64,000 nucleotides of DNA. Origin: Brienomyrus brachyistius (lineage: Eukaryota; Chordata; Actinopteri; Osteoglossiformes; Mormyridae). The stretch lies in NCBI RefSeq assembly GCF_023856365.1, contig NC_064540.1, positions 5,262,001 through 5,326,000 of the forward strand, in the 5' to 3' direction. A program made the translations under genes and the position numbers. Positions 30,801 to 43,778 of the stretch are shown piece by piece. The first letter of the stretch is position 1. Each line of letters opens with the position of its first letter. The notes under the pieces were generated by a model. That model was not told where the DNA came from. It did not search any database and worked only from the letters and a program-made list of their open reading frames with translations.

Positions 30801-33800
30801 AATGGACTTTAATAAATGGATGCAGAGTCCTAAGATAATGCTTAATTTTTTTTCTGATTTCTGTTTATTGACGTGTTACAGTGACTCTGCTCCACTCTCC
30901 CTCCCCCATGTCTGGCCTAGAATATACTGTTATGGAGTCACAGCCATTTCCTTCATTTTGGAAACAAAATGGCCACTGAGGGTAAAGAAGTCAGCATCTC
31001 TTACCTTAGGTGATTTATGCAGTGGAACAACGTTCCCTGTTACCTCTTTTGGGTAACAGCTGCTGTGTCCGTATCTAGAAGGGAGGGGTGGGCTTTGTGA
31101 TCTAGCTGTTGAAGGCAGGGAACTAGGACTGGGGCAACGCACGGAATAGCATCAGGATAATGAACCGTGGTGTCATGTGGGTCTTCCTGTTGGATGGTCG
31201 TCTGCATCCAGTCGATGGTCCGTTAGCTCAGTTGGTACTTTGGCCCCAAGCCATGTAAGAAAAAAGGAGAGCAAAATGTTCCTTAGATTAATAGTTATAC
31301 AGAAGTGCTTTTCACAAGGTGCAGTATGGAAACTCCAGTGAACTTAACATAGGGGAAAAGAAGAACAAGGCCTGGAACAACTAATGTCTGCCAGCATTTA
31401 GGTAACATTAATCACTCATATCATTGACCGCTCTGTAGCTCTCTGGCCTGGATCCATAATCCAATCACCTCTACCTATAGGAGGGATGAAAGCAGTAGGT
31501 TTTTAACTCTGGGCTTATGTACAGACTGTATTTGAAGCCAGCACATGAGAAGGTGGATTATGGAACGCTTCAGTGCCTTTTTGTGGACACCTACAGCCAT
31601 CCGTAGCTTCAGGCCTTTCAGGCCTTTGATCATTTGAGACATTATACCGAAAGAACAATCCTTTGCTGAGTACAATACTCTAAAATCCCATTTGTAGGGA
31701 TTGGCAGCCTTGTTTTAGATGGTACTGAGGAGACTGCATTGTCTCCATGGTTACCATTTTTGGGGCATTTTTTTGACAAAACGTGGTGTCATTAAAAGCA
31801 AACTGGAGAGCTCACACAGTTTGTCGCTTCTTCTGTCAGGCTGCCTTTGGTGCTACTGCACAGGGCGATGGGGGGGCTGGTCACATGGTTTTCCCTGGTG
31901 TGGTGATGGGGCTTGTTAGGCTGGTCTATAGATACCGATAATGATGCTGCAGGTCATCAGAGTCACGTGTGTGCGTGTGTGTACGCACACCATAGAGAAA
32001 CGTGCTTGGTGTGTGCCGCTTTTCAGAAAACTGCTCTGCCTACAGCAGCAGCTGGCAGGTTTGTACTTGTGGAGGGACGGTTTCTGCTCCTTGGCTATAT
32101 CTGTTGGCTTTCTTCTGTCGTAAATGGGTCACTCACAAACTTGTAATTTTTGAAAAACAAGTTACAATGGAATACAATGTTTGTTTTTGTTTTTTTGTGT
32201 AGAGCAATTGACATCACTTTTTTTACGTAGGTATTACAATTGTGCATGTGTTGCTCTGATTTAATGATTTTTATTTATTTTTTTTTTTACAATTTTCAAG
32301 AGTTTTAGGATCAAATAACAAGATAAAATGTTTTTGAATCCATGAACTTGATTGTGTGTAACCCATAATCTATTTGTATAAGATATATATTTTTATTTTA
32401 ATTTTGTCACTTTCTTCTCATTCTTGGATACATAAATAGATGGTAGTGTAATAAAACTGGTTTAAGTACCTTAGAGGCAATACCAACAGTCCTTTGACAA
32501 TGAAGTTGCATAATTTGTGCCTATCTTCAAACTATTTTAAAATATTAGAGAAGATTGTAATGTTACGGTAATGAGTTTTTGAGAATTACCCAGATATCTG
32601 TGTCTGTGTCTCTCAGTTCTTTCACCTAGATTTGTGTTTTGCTGTTTCATGCTAGATAGACAATGTTATGATATGTGGCATGTCTTGTAATAAATGCACT
32701 GGAAGGACCTAGAATCCTACACTGTAGCTCAGGGTGCAGCAATCAATAGTAAGGATTTTGTACTTTATAGTGGTGAATTGCTTTTGCTTCATAGATTGAG
32801 AAATGGTGCTTGTTTAGTTACCTTAGTATCAAGTCTGATTTTAAAAAGAAGTTTATGTCAAAAAATCTAAATGTATTCCCACAGATTTAGAAGATGTGCT
32901 TTTAATCCAGTGTCTGTTGGCATTGCTCTTCGCCTCTTTAGTTTCCCTCTTGGCTTCTTATTTTTCTGCGGTAGGCAGCTTGTATTAGTCCAGAAGGGAG
33001 ACAGCCAAAGAGATAACTATAGGGATATGTTTCACTGGACCCATGTTCAGAAGCCCTCATCTGCTGCATTCATGTGGGTGTGACAAAGCATTCGGAGCTC
33101 TTCCTGGGGGGGTTACACGTGTTTTGCTGTTAGTAGCCCTGGGGCGATTGGATTATGCATCCTCACATGTCGAGCACTTCTTTCCCCCCTCAGAAGGCTT
33201 TGCACCCCCTCAGATGAATTCCCAGGTGGGTGCGCCCCCCCCCCCCCCCAAGCTCACTCTCACGTGCCCGAATCCCATGGCATGCGGCCTGCTTGCACAC
33301 ACGCGTTCTCATACAGCTGCTCCTCCACGCAGGTACCTGTCAGGTGTAGACTCATTTCATGGCTCTCCGTTCTGCCTCATCGGGATTAACTGTCGTGCAG
33401 CCAGCTGGAAATTTCCACCCTCTGCACCAGCGAAAGTGAAAGAAAGAGAGAGAGAACGAGAGAGAGGGAGGCAGGGGCCGGATGGAGAAAGTGACTGAGA
33501 AGAGGAAGGTGGCAGATGTTGGGGAAGAAAACAGTACGAGAGCAGAGTCGGGCGGCGATATGTCATCGGTTACTAATCCAATGAACATGACGACAGATTA
33601 TAGAGACCTGACTTCTGTGGCGTTTTTTTTTTCACTGTTCTAAAGGTGACCTAAGAGATTTCACCCTTGAGTTTGCATGTCCCTGAAGATCAAAGCGGAT
33701 GAGAGTATGTCTGAGTTTTTTTTTTTTTTTTTTTTCTTGTTCTGAAGGGAAGTGGAGGGTTTCCCATATAGATCTATTTGTGTCTGCAGCGGAGACAGCA

Positions 33801-33802
33801 GT

Positions 33803-33803
<1 letters not shown>

Positions 33804-33840
<37 letters not shown>
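33804..33840. repeat. (CA)n microsatellite
   Basis: About 18 CA dinucleotides, preceded by a poly-T tract at about 33716-33735. Confidence 0.95.
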
Positions 33841-33844
<4 letters not shown>

Positions 33845-36800
33845 GGCCCACACTTTGATATGGATAGTATCAGACTTCTACAAAATTCTTAGATTCCATT
33901 TCTTGGTTTTGAATCCTGCAGCCTGTTCTGTTGCGCCCTCTTCTCCCATCTTCCGTCCTCTGTCATTCCCCATTTTCTAATCTCTATGCTGGCAGCAGAT
34001 ATATCCAAAGAACTGAAAAGTGGCAGTTCTATGTAAAATACGGACCAGTGCTTTGTCTGTTCTGCAGAGGTCTGCTTACTGATAAGTGGACATTTAAGCT
34101 AAATATTTCTTCCTGCAAGTGCTTTCAGCGCTTCATTTTCCTTTTGGTGAGCTTCTCTATGCCCTCAGTTCCCTGTGCTGAAGTAATGGTTGCATGGCTT
34201 CTGCGGTGTGGTGGAAATGAGGGCCTAATCCTGTGGAAAGTGTAGGGCACTGAGCTGTAAATACCGTCCTGTTTTTAGAGTGCAGACTGATGATAGTGAT
34301 CTGGGCACTGCTGATGATTCAGGCAGCTCCAAGGCTTTGAGATGGTAAGGAATATGAATATGTCTTTGTGAGACAGGTGCAGTTACATTTCCCTTTTCTT
34401 TACCCAAAGAATGAAACTCTTCATGGGTTTGGGTGATATGCACGTCTAGCTTTGTTTTGGTCTGAGGTGCTGTCAGAGTTTGTCAACATGCATCTATCAG
34501 CTCTTTAATTGACCCCCCACAACTAAAAGAAAGCCTATCTGTTGCTTACCTCTCAACTCATCAGTCTGGATTGTTGGTGATGGGAAGGTCCTCACCTGGC
34601 TATGTTGTTGAGGTGCCGTAAGTTTGATTGAGCAAGGTGGTGCATCAAGAGAATCCAGCAAGGGGGTGTGGCTGATATGCCAGACCTCCTTCCACCTGCC
34701 AGCGTACGTCGGTCACTACGTGCTGCCCAAACTGGACACTTGGGTTTCATAGATGCATCTTCTAACAGCTGTTCTGATTGGCTGAGATGGTGCCCACGAC
34801 CATTAACTCAAGACTCAGTCTGACAGGGAAGGCGTGAGAAACAGGAGACAGCCGCAGGACTGTGGGGATCCCTCCGTCTGCTATGCCATGGCAGAGTCTC
34901 TGATGGCCCAACCAGGGAGGTGACGAATTACATGGCAAGGACTTTGTCACGATAAGGGAATAGAATCTCACTTTAAGGTGTAGCATCTGCCAGGGCCAGC
35001 ATGATTGTTATTGATGGTGTTTTACGTTTTCCAAACCTTAGGGAGCCGCATTACCATCACAGAGACTAACAGTTAATAGCAAAGAGACAGTGAGAGCAGT
35101 GGACCCAATAAGTTTGTCCAGGGAAATGTACAAAATCCCGAAGAATAATTTGAGCTGTTGTCATGGTCTGCTATAAGATTAGTATTTCCCCTGAAAAATT
35201 ATACGCAAAGTCTTGACCGCAGTAGCTACCAGACACACTAGTGCTTTATGAGTGTAATGAAAAGAACATTTGACAGCAGGGGTCTGAGACCCTGGTTCTT
35301 TGTTTTTTATTGTATACTGAATGAGGCGTGCAAAGTCCTCATGTCTGCCTAAGAACATGCCCTTCAAGACATCGTAAAAATCTGCTTCCTTTTCTGGCTT
35401 AGCTCTACCCCTGGCACTGGCTGTGTATGCTTTTTTGTCTGCAAGAGCTTCTCTTTGACATAGAGATGGTGTTTATTTCTTTCCCAGAAACTGAAGAACA
35501 GGTCGTCATGCCAATAACCTTTGCCCTTTGGGCAAGCCCTCCCTGGCTGTGCTGAATATCAACAGCAGGGGAATCCTGTCCAACTCCTGTTCTACAAAAC
35601 CTCTAGGCGGAGGGAGTGCAAGCGCTTGGCTTTCGGTTTTAAGTCTTGTGGGGAAAATTCTTTACGGGAACATTTATTGTGTTTTGAGGTTTTCTGTGAG
35701 TAATTGTTGGTCTGGATTTTGTCTATACACTCTTTCTCTGAATGTGTTTTTCGAGGGTTGGGAGATAGAATCAGTGGATAGTTTGTTCCTTGGTGAGGAA
35801 CTGTTTATGCACACATCTGCTGTGAATCTTTATGTAGCTGCTCTGGGTGAATGTTTTCGGTGATTTACTAGAGATTGTCAGCTCAGCCAAGATGTCCTGT
35901 GGCTGCGTTTACGGTGATTGTTAGGACAGGTGTAGCAGGACGTGTAGTAATTATAACATATCTATATATAAATTATAACTTAGCTTTGTGGTGGAGCTGG
36001 ATCTGTGGGGTATTGTAGTTTTGGCGATAACTGACATTTGGTACAACTTATATGCTTCGGATGGAATGTGTTTAGTATTACACAGCATGCCACGTTTGTG
36101 GCGCAATTAATTACAATTAATTAATTTGCTTTTAGAACAAAAGGTGGTGAAATAATATACATGTGTTGTTCAGTACCTTGCTAGTCTGTGAAATAATGTC
36201 TGGCAGGACAGGTACACAAAGAATGTGGTCGTCCTCTGTGTGTGGTGCTGTCTGGTACTGGGTGCTTTTAACATCTTTTATGTCCCAAAGACTCCCCAGA
36301 ATTGGCTTTTTATATGAGAGAGTTTAATTCTGTACAGATTAAATGACTTAGCAGTTCGCAGTGTCCGTTTTCATTTTGGGACGGGACAGGCTACTGAATT
36401 GCCCTAAATAAATGAAGACGGTCCAAAAATATCCTTGAATACAGGAGTGTTAAGTTACCAGTTTGCTGCTTTCGGTGTCCATTAACACCATGCAGGTGGG
36501 CCGTAACACATTATGCTGACTTGTCCAACAAAAGAGGCTGCGCTTGCTGTTTTCCCAGTGACCGCCAGTTCAGTCTACAGCCCTGTGTTGGCTGTAACTC
36601 TTCCCCATCATACTGATAGCGATGGTGTCCCCACCACGATGAAACTGCATTGCATGTGGGGCTGTTTTCCTGGGTTTCACTGAGGTGCCCTTCTGCATTG
36701 ACCCCAGCTTCCAATTGCAGTGAGATGCAGAACATTAAAAAAGAAGATGCAGATATCGCCAGAATGGACACCGGACCATAACAATTATACAAACCTGTCC

Positions 36801-37442
36801 CTGATGCAGGTGTGTTTGCACATTCCCTCCCCCCTCCCCCAACCCAAGGCAAACACATACACAAGCACATTTTGCAGTGCAATCCAGAGCTCTGTTTATT
36901 ATTTGATTACACTCCCCAACCCTTCATCCCCAGCTGACCTGCCTCTGGTCTGTACATTACAGATGTTGCAGTAGAGCTCATTTGAAGAGCAGGGCATGTG
37001 TGACTTAGGAAGACCTGTACAAAAGGTTCACCATGTTCCTGGTCACCGCTCCAGGGCAAAGCCGATAGATGATCTCGTTAATGGCTGAAGCAGAATTCCT
37101 CGCTTGCGACTGCCCGCCCGTGTGCCAGAGGACTCGGCAGGGAGCTGTCAGCCAGGGTGCTGCACACGCATACAGTGGGGTGGGAGGGTGTCTGAGTGCA
37201 CGCCTGTGTGTTCTTGAGTGTCGTGTGAGCCTGAGAGCCTGACTGGCTTTTTGGCTGTGTCAGTGGAGGCGGCGTGTGAGTGTTTTATGCATCCCTGCAT
37301 CGCGGGGTTTTTTTTTTTGCATGTTCATAATTGGTAAACAATAAGGATTAATCTGAGTTGCCGGTTTGCCTGGTAAACTGCCGAGTTATTGCTTGACTGT
37401 ACCATTGGCATGTCTGTGTGTATGTGCGTGCTTGTATGTGTG

Positions 37443-37695
37443 GTTCAGGCATACATTACATTGTGGATAAGATTTGGTCCTCACAATGTGTTAAAAATTT
37501 TGACATTGTGGGGGCCATTTTTTCGGGAAATTCAATTTTCTAAATTCCGTGACTGCAGTCAAAAAACTAAAAATGGCAAAAGATTTTGCTTGGCTACTTA
37601 TGGTTAAGGTTAAGGCTAGGTAGGGGGTTAAGGTTGTCATTGTTGGGATTAGGATTATGCCCATAGAAATGAATCCCGAGAAAGATATGAGTACA
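37443..37695 (+). mobile_element. Fish interspersed repeat, copy 1 of 2
   Basis: The segment shares an ordered set of motifs with 54850-55137: ATTACATTGT, CACAATGT, ATTGTGGGGGCCATTTT, TTGGCTACTTATGGTTAAGG, GGTAGGGGGTTAAGG and CATAGAAATGAAT. It ends at a (TG)n tract. The two copies are diverged but clearly homologous and non-coding. Confidence 0.75.
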
Positions 37696-40600
37696 GGTCT
37701 GTGTGTGTGTGTGTGTTTGTGCGCGTGTCATAAGCACATGTTGTCTGACCCACAGTCTCTTTCATGTTTTGTTGAGGTTTTAAGCCACTCACCCTTGTCT
37801 TTTCTTTCACCTTTTCACCTTTCTTGAGGTACAGCAGCTCACTGACACCAACTCTCCTCACGTGCCTCGCAACGGCTGTCGTCATCCCTGTCCGTCACTG
37901 GGACATTTCGGTAGCTTCCATTGTGCCAGCATCCATGTTCCTCGGTGACCTCATGGTTGTTTTTTTTACCCTTGTGAGCGAGTGACGCTTCACCTGGCAA
38001 TATGAGGAGGCCGTTACGAATGCGATGATAACGTAAGATTTTAAATTGTGCCAGCGACACGTCACTTATTTTTCGATCACTGACTGTGATCACCAAGATG
38101 GTGATGTGTGCGCACTCCGGAAAGGCCCGGGGCAGTGCTCCTGTAGTCGTCAGCCTCGTCTGATCTGAGGCTATTGAGGTGCATTTTAGAGCTGCTTCGA
38201 TTTGAGGTTTTATTTGTTTGTGCAGTTGCTGGTGACATTGTTGCCTGGAAATCAGATTTACACACGTTATTTATAGTTAAATGGCTTCGCCTGCAATGAG
38301 TATATCCCATGCACAGCCCCGGTTCACAGTGCCCTGTGCTTTCATCCTCGCGCTATAACCTCTTCCTGCTCTAGCTGAGTTAATGTCTGGTTTAGCATGC
38401 AGCTCTGTCATCGAATGACAGTGTTCAGGGCTGTTAGGGTGAATTAGCGTGGGAGCAAACTGCCTCCACCAGCCTGTGTGTTTCTCTTTGTGCTGCACCG
38501 GGAAGCTGCGGCCATGGCTCATACAGCTGGGAGCGTTTTCAAAAGGCACCTGTGTTTAACCTTTTCTTGCCGGGTGCAGCATCGCAGTCCCAGTGGCAGC
38601 AGCCATTTTAATGGCGAGTTTGGTTCCTCAGTCTACCTCCTGCCATTTCCTCTTGTGCTGCTGACTAATCCTTTCCAGGAATATCTCACCCCACCCCCAT
38701 TGTGCCTATTGCCCCGCCGTTGCCCTCGTTTGCCCCCTTCCTGTGGGTGACCGGTACATCTAAAGCTATAACAGACCAGGCTTTGTCCTGCTGGGGAGTT
38801 CCAGTCCATAGACAGCTAAAACGTGTACCGATAGCTCGGTGCATCAGAGAGCTCTGTGTGTCCCTGCTAATTTGCGCTAATACAATTCCACAGTTCAGCA
38901 TATGACTGCTTAGGCTCTGAAGAACAGGTTGCCATGTGGAGAAGCAGTTGTCATGGCCCTTGAGTTGTTGCTCAATTGGAACAGAGTAGACCAGGGGTGT
39001 TTTAACCTTTCCCACTTTAATAGTTCTCTCTTTGGGGTGGGCAGGGTCTGCTCTGCGGACCCCAGGTTGATAACCTCAACTGCAGACCTTGCGAAAGGGG
39101 TGAATAAGCTTTTCAGCAGTAGCATGGAGACTGTCAGTTAGGGTTAGCACAAGCCTGGGATACACAACAGCTGTATTTGTGTGTAGAATCCGTTTGTGTT
39201 CATGCTTTGTTATGCTCAGTATCATTTTCATTAATGTTTTTTAAAATTCTTTGTAAACTCTAGAAAATGCCTTAGTGACGGCAGGCCTGCATTTAAAGCT
39301 TACAGTAAACAGGTTTGTTTTTGTGTAACCAGCCTTTTAATGTCCTCCGTGGCCTTTGTCAGTCCCAGTCATGTCAGGAAACCGTTCCTTTTCTTTCCAC
39401 TGCTGGGCATCCACAAGGCTTTTTATCTCTTGGGGTCTCTGAGGCGTCCAGGTGCTGTGTGACATTATATTAAGGCCCGGATAGTTTTTCAATGGTGAGT
39501 TTGTCTGCTTTTGAAACGTTTAGGAAACCTCCATGCACTTATATTTTAACAGGTGTGCTGGAGTAAATGACCTTTTATAATCTTTGTGCAAACATGGGTA
39601 AAGTTAGCTATGGACAGCAGATCACCATTAAAGTCCTTTCCATTAGATTGCTGCCTGACATGAGCTTTGTGGAGCTTCCTTAACCCTCAGCAGCATAATG
39701 TAATGGCTTTATTGCATTTCTTTGAAAACTCAGGTGGTCGTTCATGATGTTTCCATTCTGTCCTTCAAGACAGACCAATCAGAGGGATTAGGGCAGCAGG
39801 AACAGGTCAGCTTTGGGAATCCTCCAGACGTGGACAGCACGCCATTTGTTTGTTTGATCTTGAATTCACATGTTATGAAGGCACATCACCGTACAAAGGG
39901 TCAGAAGGGCTACATCCGGCTGCCTTTGATAGTTTGCCGGCCGTCTCTCTTCTGACTTTTCTCTCTGATGATTGCTGATCTTGCAGCGGCTGCTGGATGG
40001 GGTGGAGCTTACAGCTGTGCCAAAATGAGCTATACTGTACTTTTAGCACTCCTGGCCTGTTTTTCTCAATGTCTGCTCCTTTCGGCTGATTTATTACCAT
40101 TTTACTTTTGGCTTCCAGCTCTCGGGACTGCTAGCTGGAGAGTTAGCCAGTCCACTGGTCATGCATATGTCTTTGCTTAGCTGTCATTGTAGGGACATGA
40201 CGCTGACTCTTAATTCAAAGCTATATGTGAATTCTACCATATATTTGAAGCTGAAGGGTCCGAGTACTCCTTTTGTTGGGATGGTCCCTGGGGGCTCCAG
40301 GAAGTGAATGCCACCCCCACCCCCTCCTGCACACAGCTTCCTGCTTCTCTGTTTATCTTCATGTGACACTTTTAGTGATTAACCCTTTAAATTTGCCCCA
40401 TGATCCCAAAACAGAGTTTGATGATGATTATGCATGTGATGCATCTAGAGCTTGCTAGAATTGGTTTCCTTAAAAACAATTATCCTTTTCTTTTCATGAG
40501 ACTTGTGCACTACTGGGAAATTTATGTTGAGCTGGGAGAATCCTGGTTTTCTCTTGATTCCATTTTGTTGAATCTTTATTAAATTTAAAGGAGAATTCCG

Positions 40601-41666
40601 CCTGAAATCGGTAATATGTGAATTATGTTCAGGGCCAAACAATGTTCTATGGATCAGGGGAAATCATGTGATAGGAACCTGGAACAGAACACGATGAAGC
40701 ATTCCAGCATGGAGGCATTTCTGTTTTAGCTTCTGGAAGGCTGAGGACTCCTCAGTCAGAAGCCGTAAATTTTTGTGCTGTGAGAATCACCTGCTTCATT
40801 ATTTGTGTTCCCAACTTGCTGTCTGACGTCGGCCATCCAACGTACTCAGCTACTGCAAACATTTACGGTCTCTAAGCTTTGGTCTGGCATTTCCAAGAAT
40901 TCCCCATGTCATAACAATGCTGAATGTTCGTTAGTGTACTACTGCTGATAGCGACCAGAGCATCTCGCATGGGAGGACAGAAGGAGGAATAATTGTGTGT
41001 CGGTGGAATGGCATGGTTACCTGGAGAACCAGTTATTCAGTGTTTTCTGAGAGAAGAGGTTACACATGGCCCGTCAGGAGATAATATAACGTGTTTAGAA
41101 AAGCAACCTCATGTTGAGACCTTGACAGTTGTCCTTTTCAGGACCGGTTACTGGTGTTATTGCTTTTGGTCTACAGGGGGCGTAGTGTCTTTAGGTATGG
41201 GTCACAAGTTAGGACCTTCTCATCTGTCTTGTGTCTGGCTCCCTTTTTCTACATGCACAACATTTTCCTAAGATAAAAGAAAGAAAGCTTCTCTCTCGGT
41301 TTATATTACCCCCTTCCCAATCTCCTCTCTCACCCTCTTTGTTTGCCTGCTTCATTTTCTCAGTCGGTTACCACCCAACAACAGCTGCCTCGCCACCATT
41401 GGCTGGAGGGGGGCAGTGGGAGGAGCTGTCTGACTTGTTGTGATATTTCCTTGGTCTGGCTCTCAGTGCCGAGTCAGTTTCATAGAGGAAAGCAAGCGTG
41501 AAGCACCGCTTCTCCCTCCAGCCGCAGTGGCAGTGTGCTTTTTTTGTTTCCCTTAATTTTTCTTTTATCTTTTAAAGAATATAAATAAAAGGGCCTTAAG
41601 CTGCCTGCCAGGCTGCTGCTATATCAGTGAAGCACTGACAGGGGAAACGCTTCTTGCTGTCCCCAG

Positions 41667-41808
41667 TGTGCTGCTGCTGCGACAGGGTCTCCCACGGAAG
41701 CATCGGAGAACGAGGAAGCGGACGTCGTCCTCCCCCAAGGAGGCCCACCTCGAGGAGCCCAGCCACGGCACCACGGTCCCCCGGCCCGGAGTCTAATGCT
41801 GGTGGAGG
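41667..41808 (+). other. ip6k2: Probable ip6k2 5' UTR segment ahead of the start codon
   Basis: A possible acceptor, TTGCTGTCCCCAG, ends at 41666 after a pyrimidine-rich stretch. The following sequence is GC-rich and runs directly into the start codon. An upstream ATG at 41796-41798 opens a 26-codon frame that overlaps the real start. Confidence 0.4.
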
Positions 41809-42019
41809 ATGAGTCCCGCGATCGAGGGCATGCAGGCAGAGGAGCAGCACTATTCCAGCAAGGGGGTCCTGCTTGAGCCCTTTGTGCACCAGGTGGGGGG
41901 CCACTCGTGCGTGCTGCGCTTTGGGGAGCACACCATCTGCAAACCCCTCATCCCCCGCGAGCACCAGTTCTACAAGAGCCTTCCGACCGAGATGAGGAAG
42001 TTCACACCGCAATACAGAG
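41809..42019 (+). CDS. ip6k2: ip6k2 coding exon 1
   Basis: Encodes residues 1-70 plus one base of Gly71, starting [13 protein letters not shown] and ending FTPQYR. The donor is GTGAGA at 42020. A 15-base C tract lies just inside the intron at 42047-42061. Confidence 0.95.
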
Positions 42020-43747
42020 GTGAGATCCATCACCGGCCGCCTCGCACCCCCCCCCCCCCCCAATACCGGGTCTCGCACAGTTTTTTAGATTCATCAGTCA
42101 GGTAGCAGGTGCACCATGAAGGGCCGCAGGGTCAGATGCGAGTTTGGGGTGGGGGGGATTAACCGAACGTCATGTGACAAAAGCAGGCATCCCGTATCGG
42201 CCGGAGAGGGGCAGCCAGGGCTATCGTGCTATAGGGCATATGCTCCGTCGCCACAGGAGGGCGCTGTAGGAACGAAGCCCCGTCCCTGCCTGTGTGTAAG
42301 GTGACAGGTAAGTCCAGTTTTTATGTGGGGAGGGTGTTCTTTGGTTTTTCCCATTTTTGGAATGGCACTAAAGGGGGCGATTGAGTATTCAGCACCCGGC
42401 GGACACCCCTTCTTCTGTCCCGGGACATGAGGTGGCCCCCGGGGCCCCTGCTCCCACGATAAAAAGCTCAAGGGGTGACGGACGAACTTTCCAATGCCAG
42501 GGGGGTGCAGGAGTGAAAACGAGCCTCCCACTGTTCGGCTGTCTGGCTGGTGTTGGGGCAGGGGATGCGGCTCAGCCCCATGGCAGTCTCTGCAGATTTG
42601 GAGGAGCAGAAGGGAGGGGAGGGGGGTCGGGAAGGTGGATGACACAGAAATACAGGCCAGGTCAGCTGGTCACAGGAGGGTAACATTACAAAGCGGTGAC
42701 ATCACCATTATAACGATCTCACAATGGTAAGAGATTTTTTAACCTTTACATTGACGCAGTGCAGATAAACTTTGTTTTGGTGACTGTTGCCGAACCCCAC
42801 TTGAGACACCCTGAACGTTGCAGGAGAAGGGTTTGTTTCCTTCCTCTTCTGTTGAAAGCTTCTCTTTTTCTCTTTCGTCAGTTTCAGGTGCTTGGGCCAT
42901 TTTCCCTCCCCCACAGACTGGGGGCTTTTTTTTTTTAAGAGTGAAACAGGATGTGATGTGGCCATTCTCTTTCATATTCGCTCACTGTCGTTGTCTTGCT
43001 GCTCTTTCACCTGTATCTCCTCCTTCTCACCTCCCCCGCCCTGTTCCTGCTGAAGTGTAACCCTTGCTTACCTGTGTATATGTGCGTAGACAACCTTTGC
43101 ACCTCCCAGCCCCCACCACTGACACACCTTGAGCAGCACCTTGGCACGGCAGCACGGCCAGTGTGAATGGGGTGAGATGGAATGCGATAGGTGGGGTGGA
43201 GTCAGGTGGGTGGGGTAGCAGACGTTTTCTGCATCGTTGTGAATTCCTGAAATGGGCAACAGGACATTACAGAGACTTTGAGTTGCACTTAGAACCTCTG
43301 AGTCAACCTCTCCATTTGGATCATAGAATTTCTGCTTTACTATGCGCTGCAAAGCAGAGACCAAGAGGACTTGTGGACTAATAAATTTTAAATGGCTTTA
43401 TTTTTTTTTTCTTCTCTTCCCATCTGAGGAACCTCACGTTGAGTCTCTTTTTGCAGGTGTCGTTAACCCATGTTAACGGGCTGTGCTGTAACCATATGCC
43501 TCTGAGCATTTAGTGTGATGTGATGAACCAGGTGTTCATTGCAAATAAAGAATCTCTTTTGAATTTCATCCATTTCAGCCTCCTGTGGTTTTTGGTGTTT
43601 TTTTAATTTGTTTCCGTTTTGCTTGCTGCGTATTGGCTAATGGCTGCGTGTTCCAGACAAGATCACAGCGCAAACGCACCATATGAACATGAAGTGTGTC
43701 CTTGATCCTATTCTCTCCACCCATCATCCAGGCTTCAGTAGCACCAC

Positions 43748-43778
<31 letters not shown>

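Larger units (their letters stand above)
27860..41660. other. Long gene-free stretch, probably ip6k2 first intron
   Basis: I recognise no conserved exon here. Isolated open frames are short and have no family signature. Visible items are an ATT repeat near 28455, a tRNA-like A-box at 31217-31237, C tracts at 30425-30435 and 33235-33249, a (CA)n tract at 33804-33840, and an interspersed repeat at 37443-37695. A CpG-rich open segment near 30112-30350 is discussed as rejected. Confidence 0.45.
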
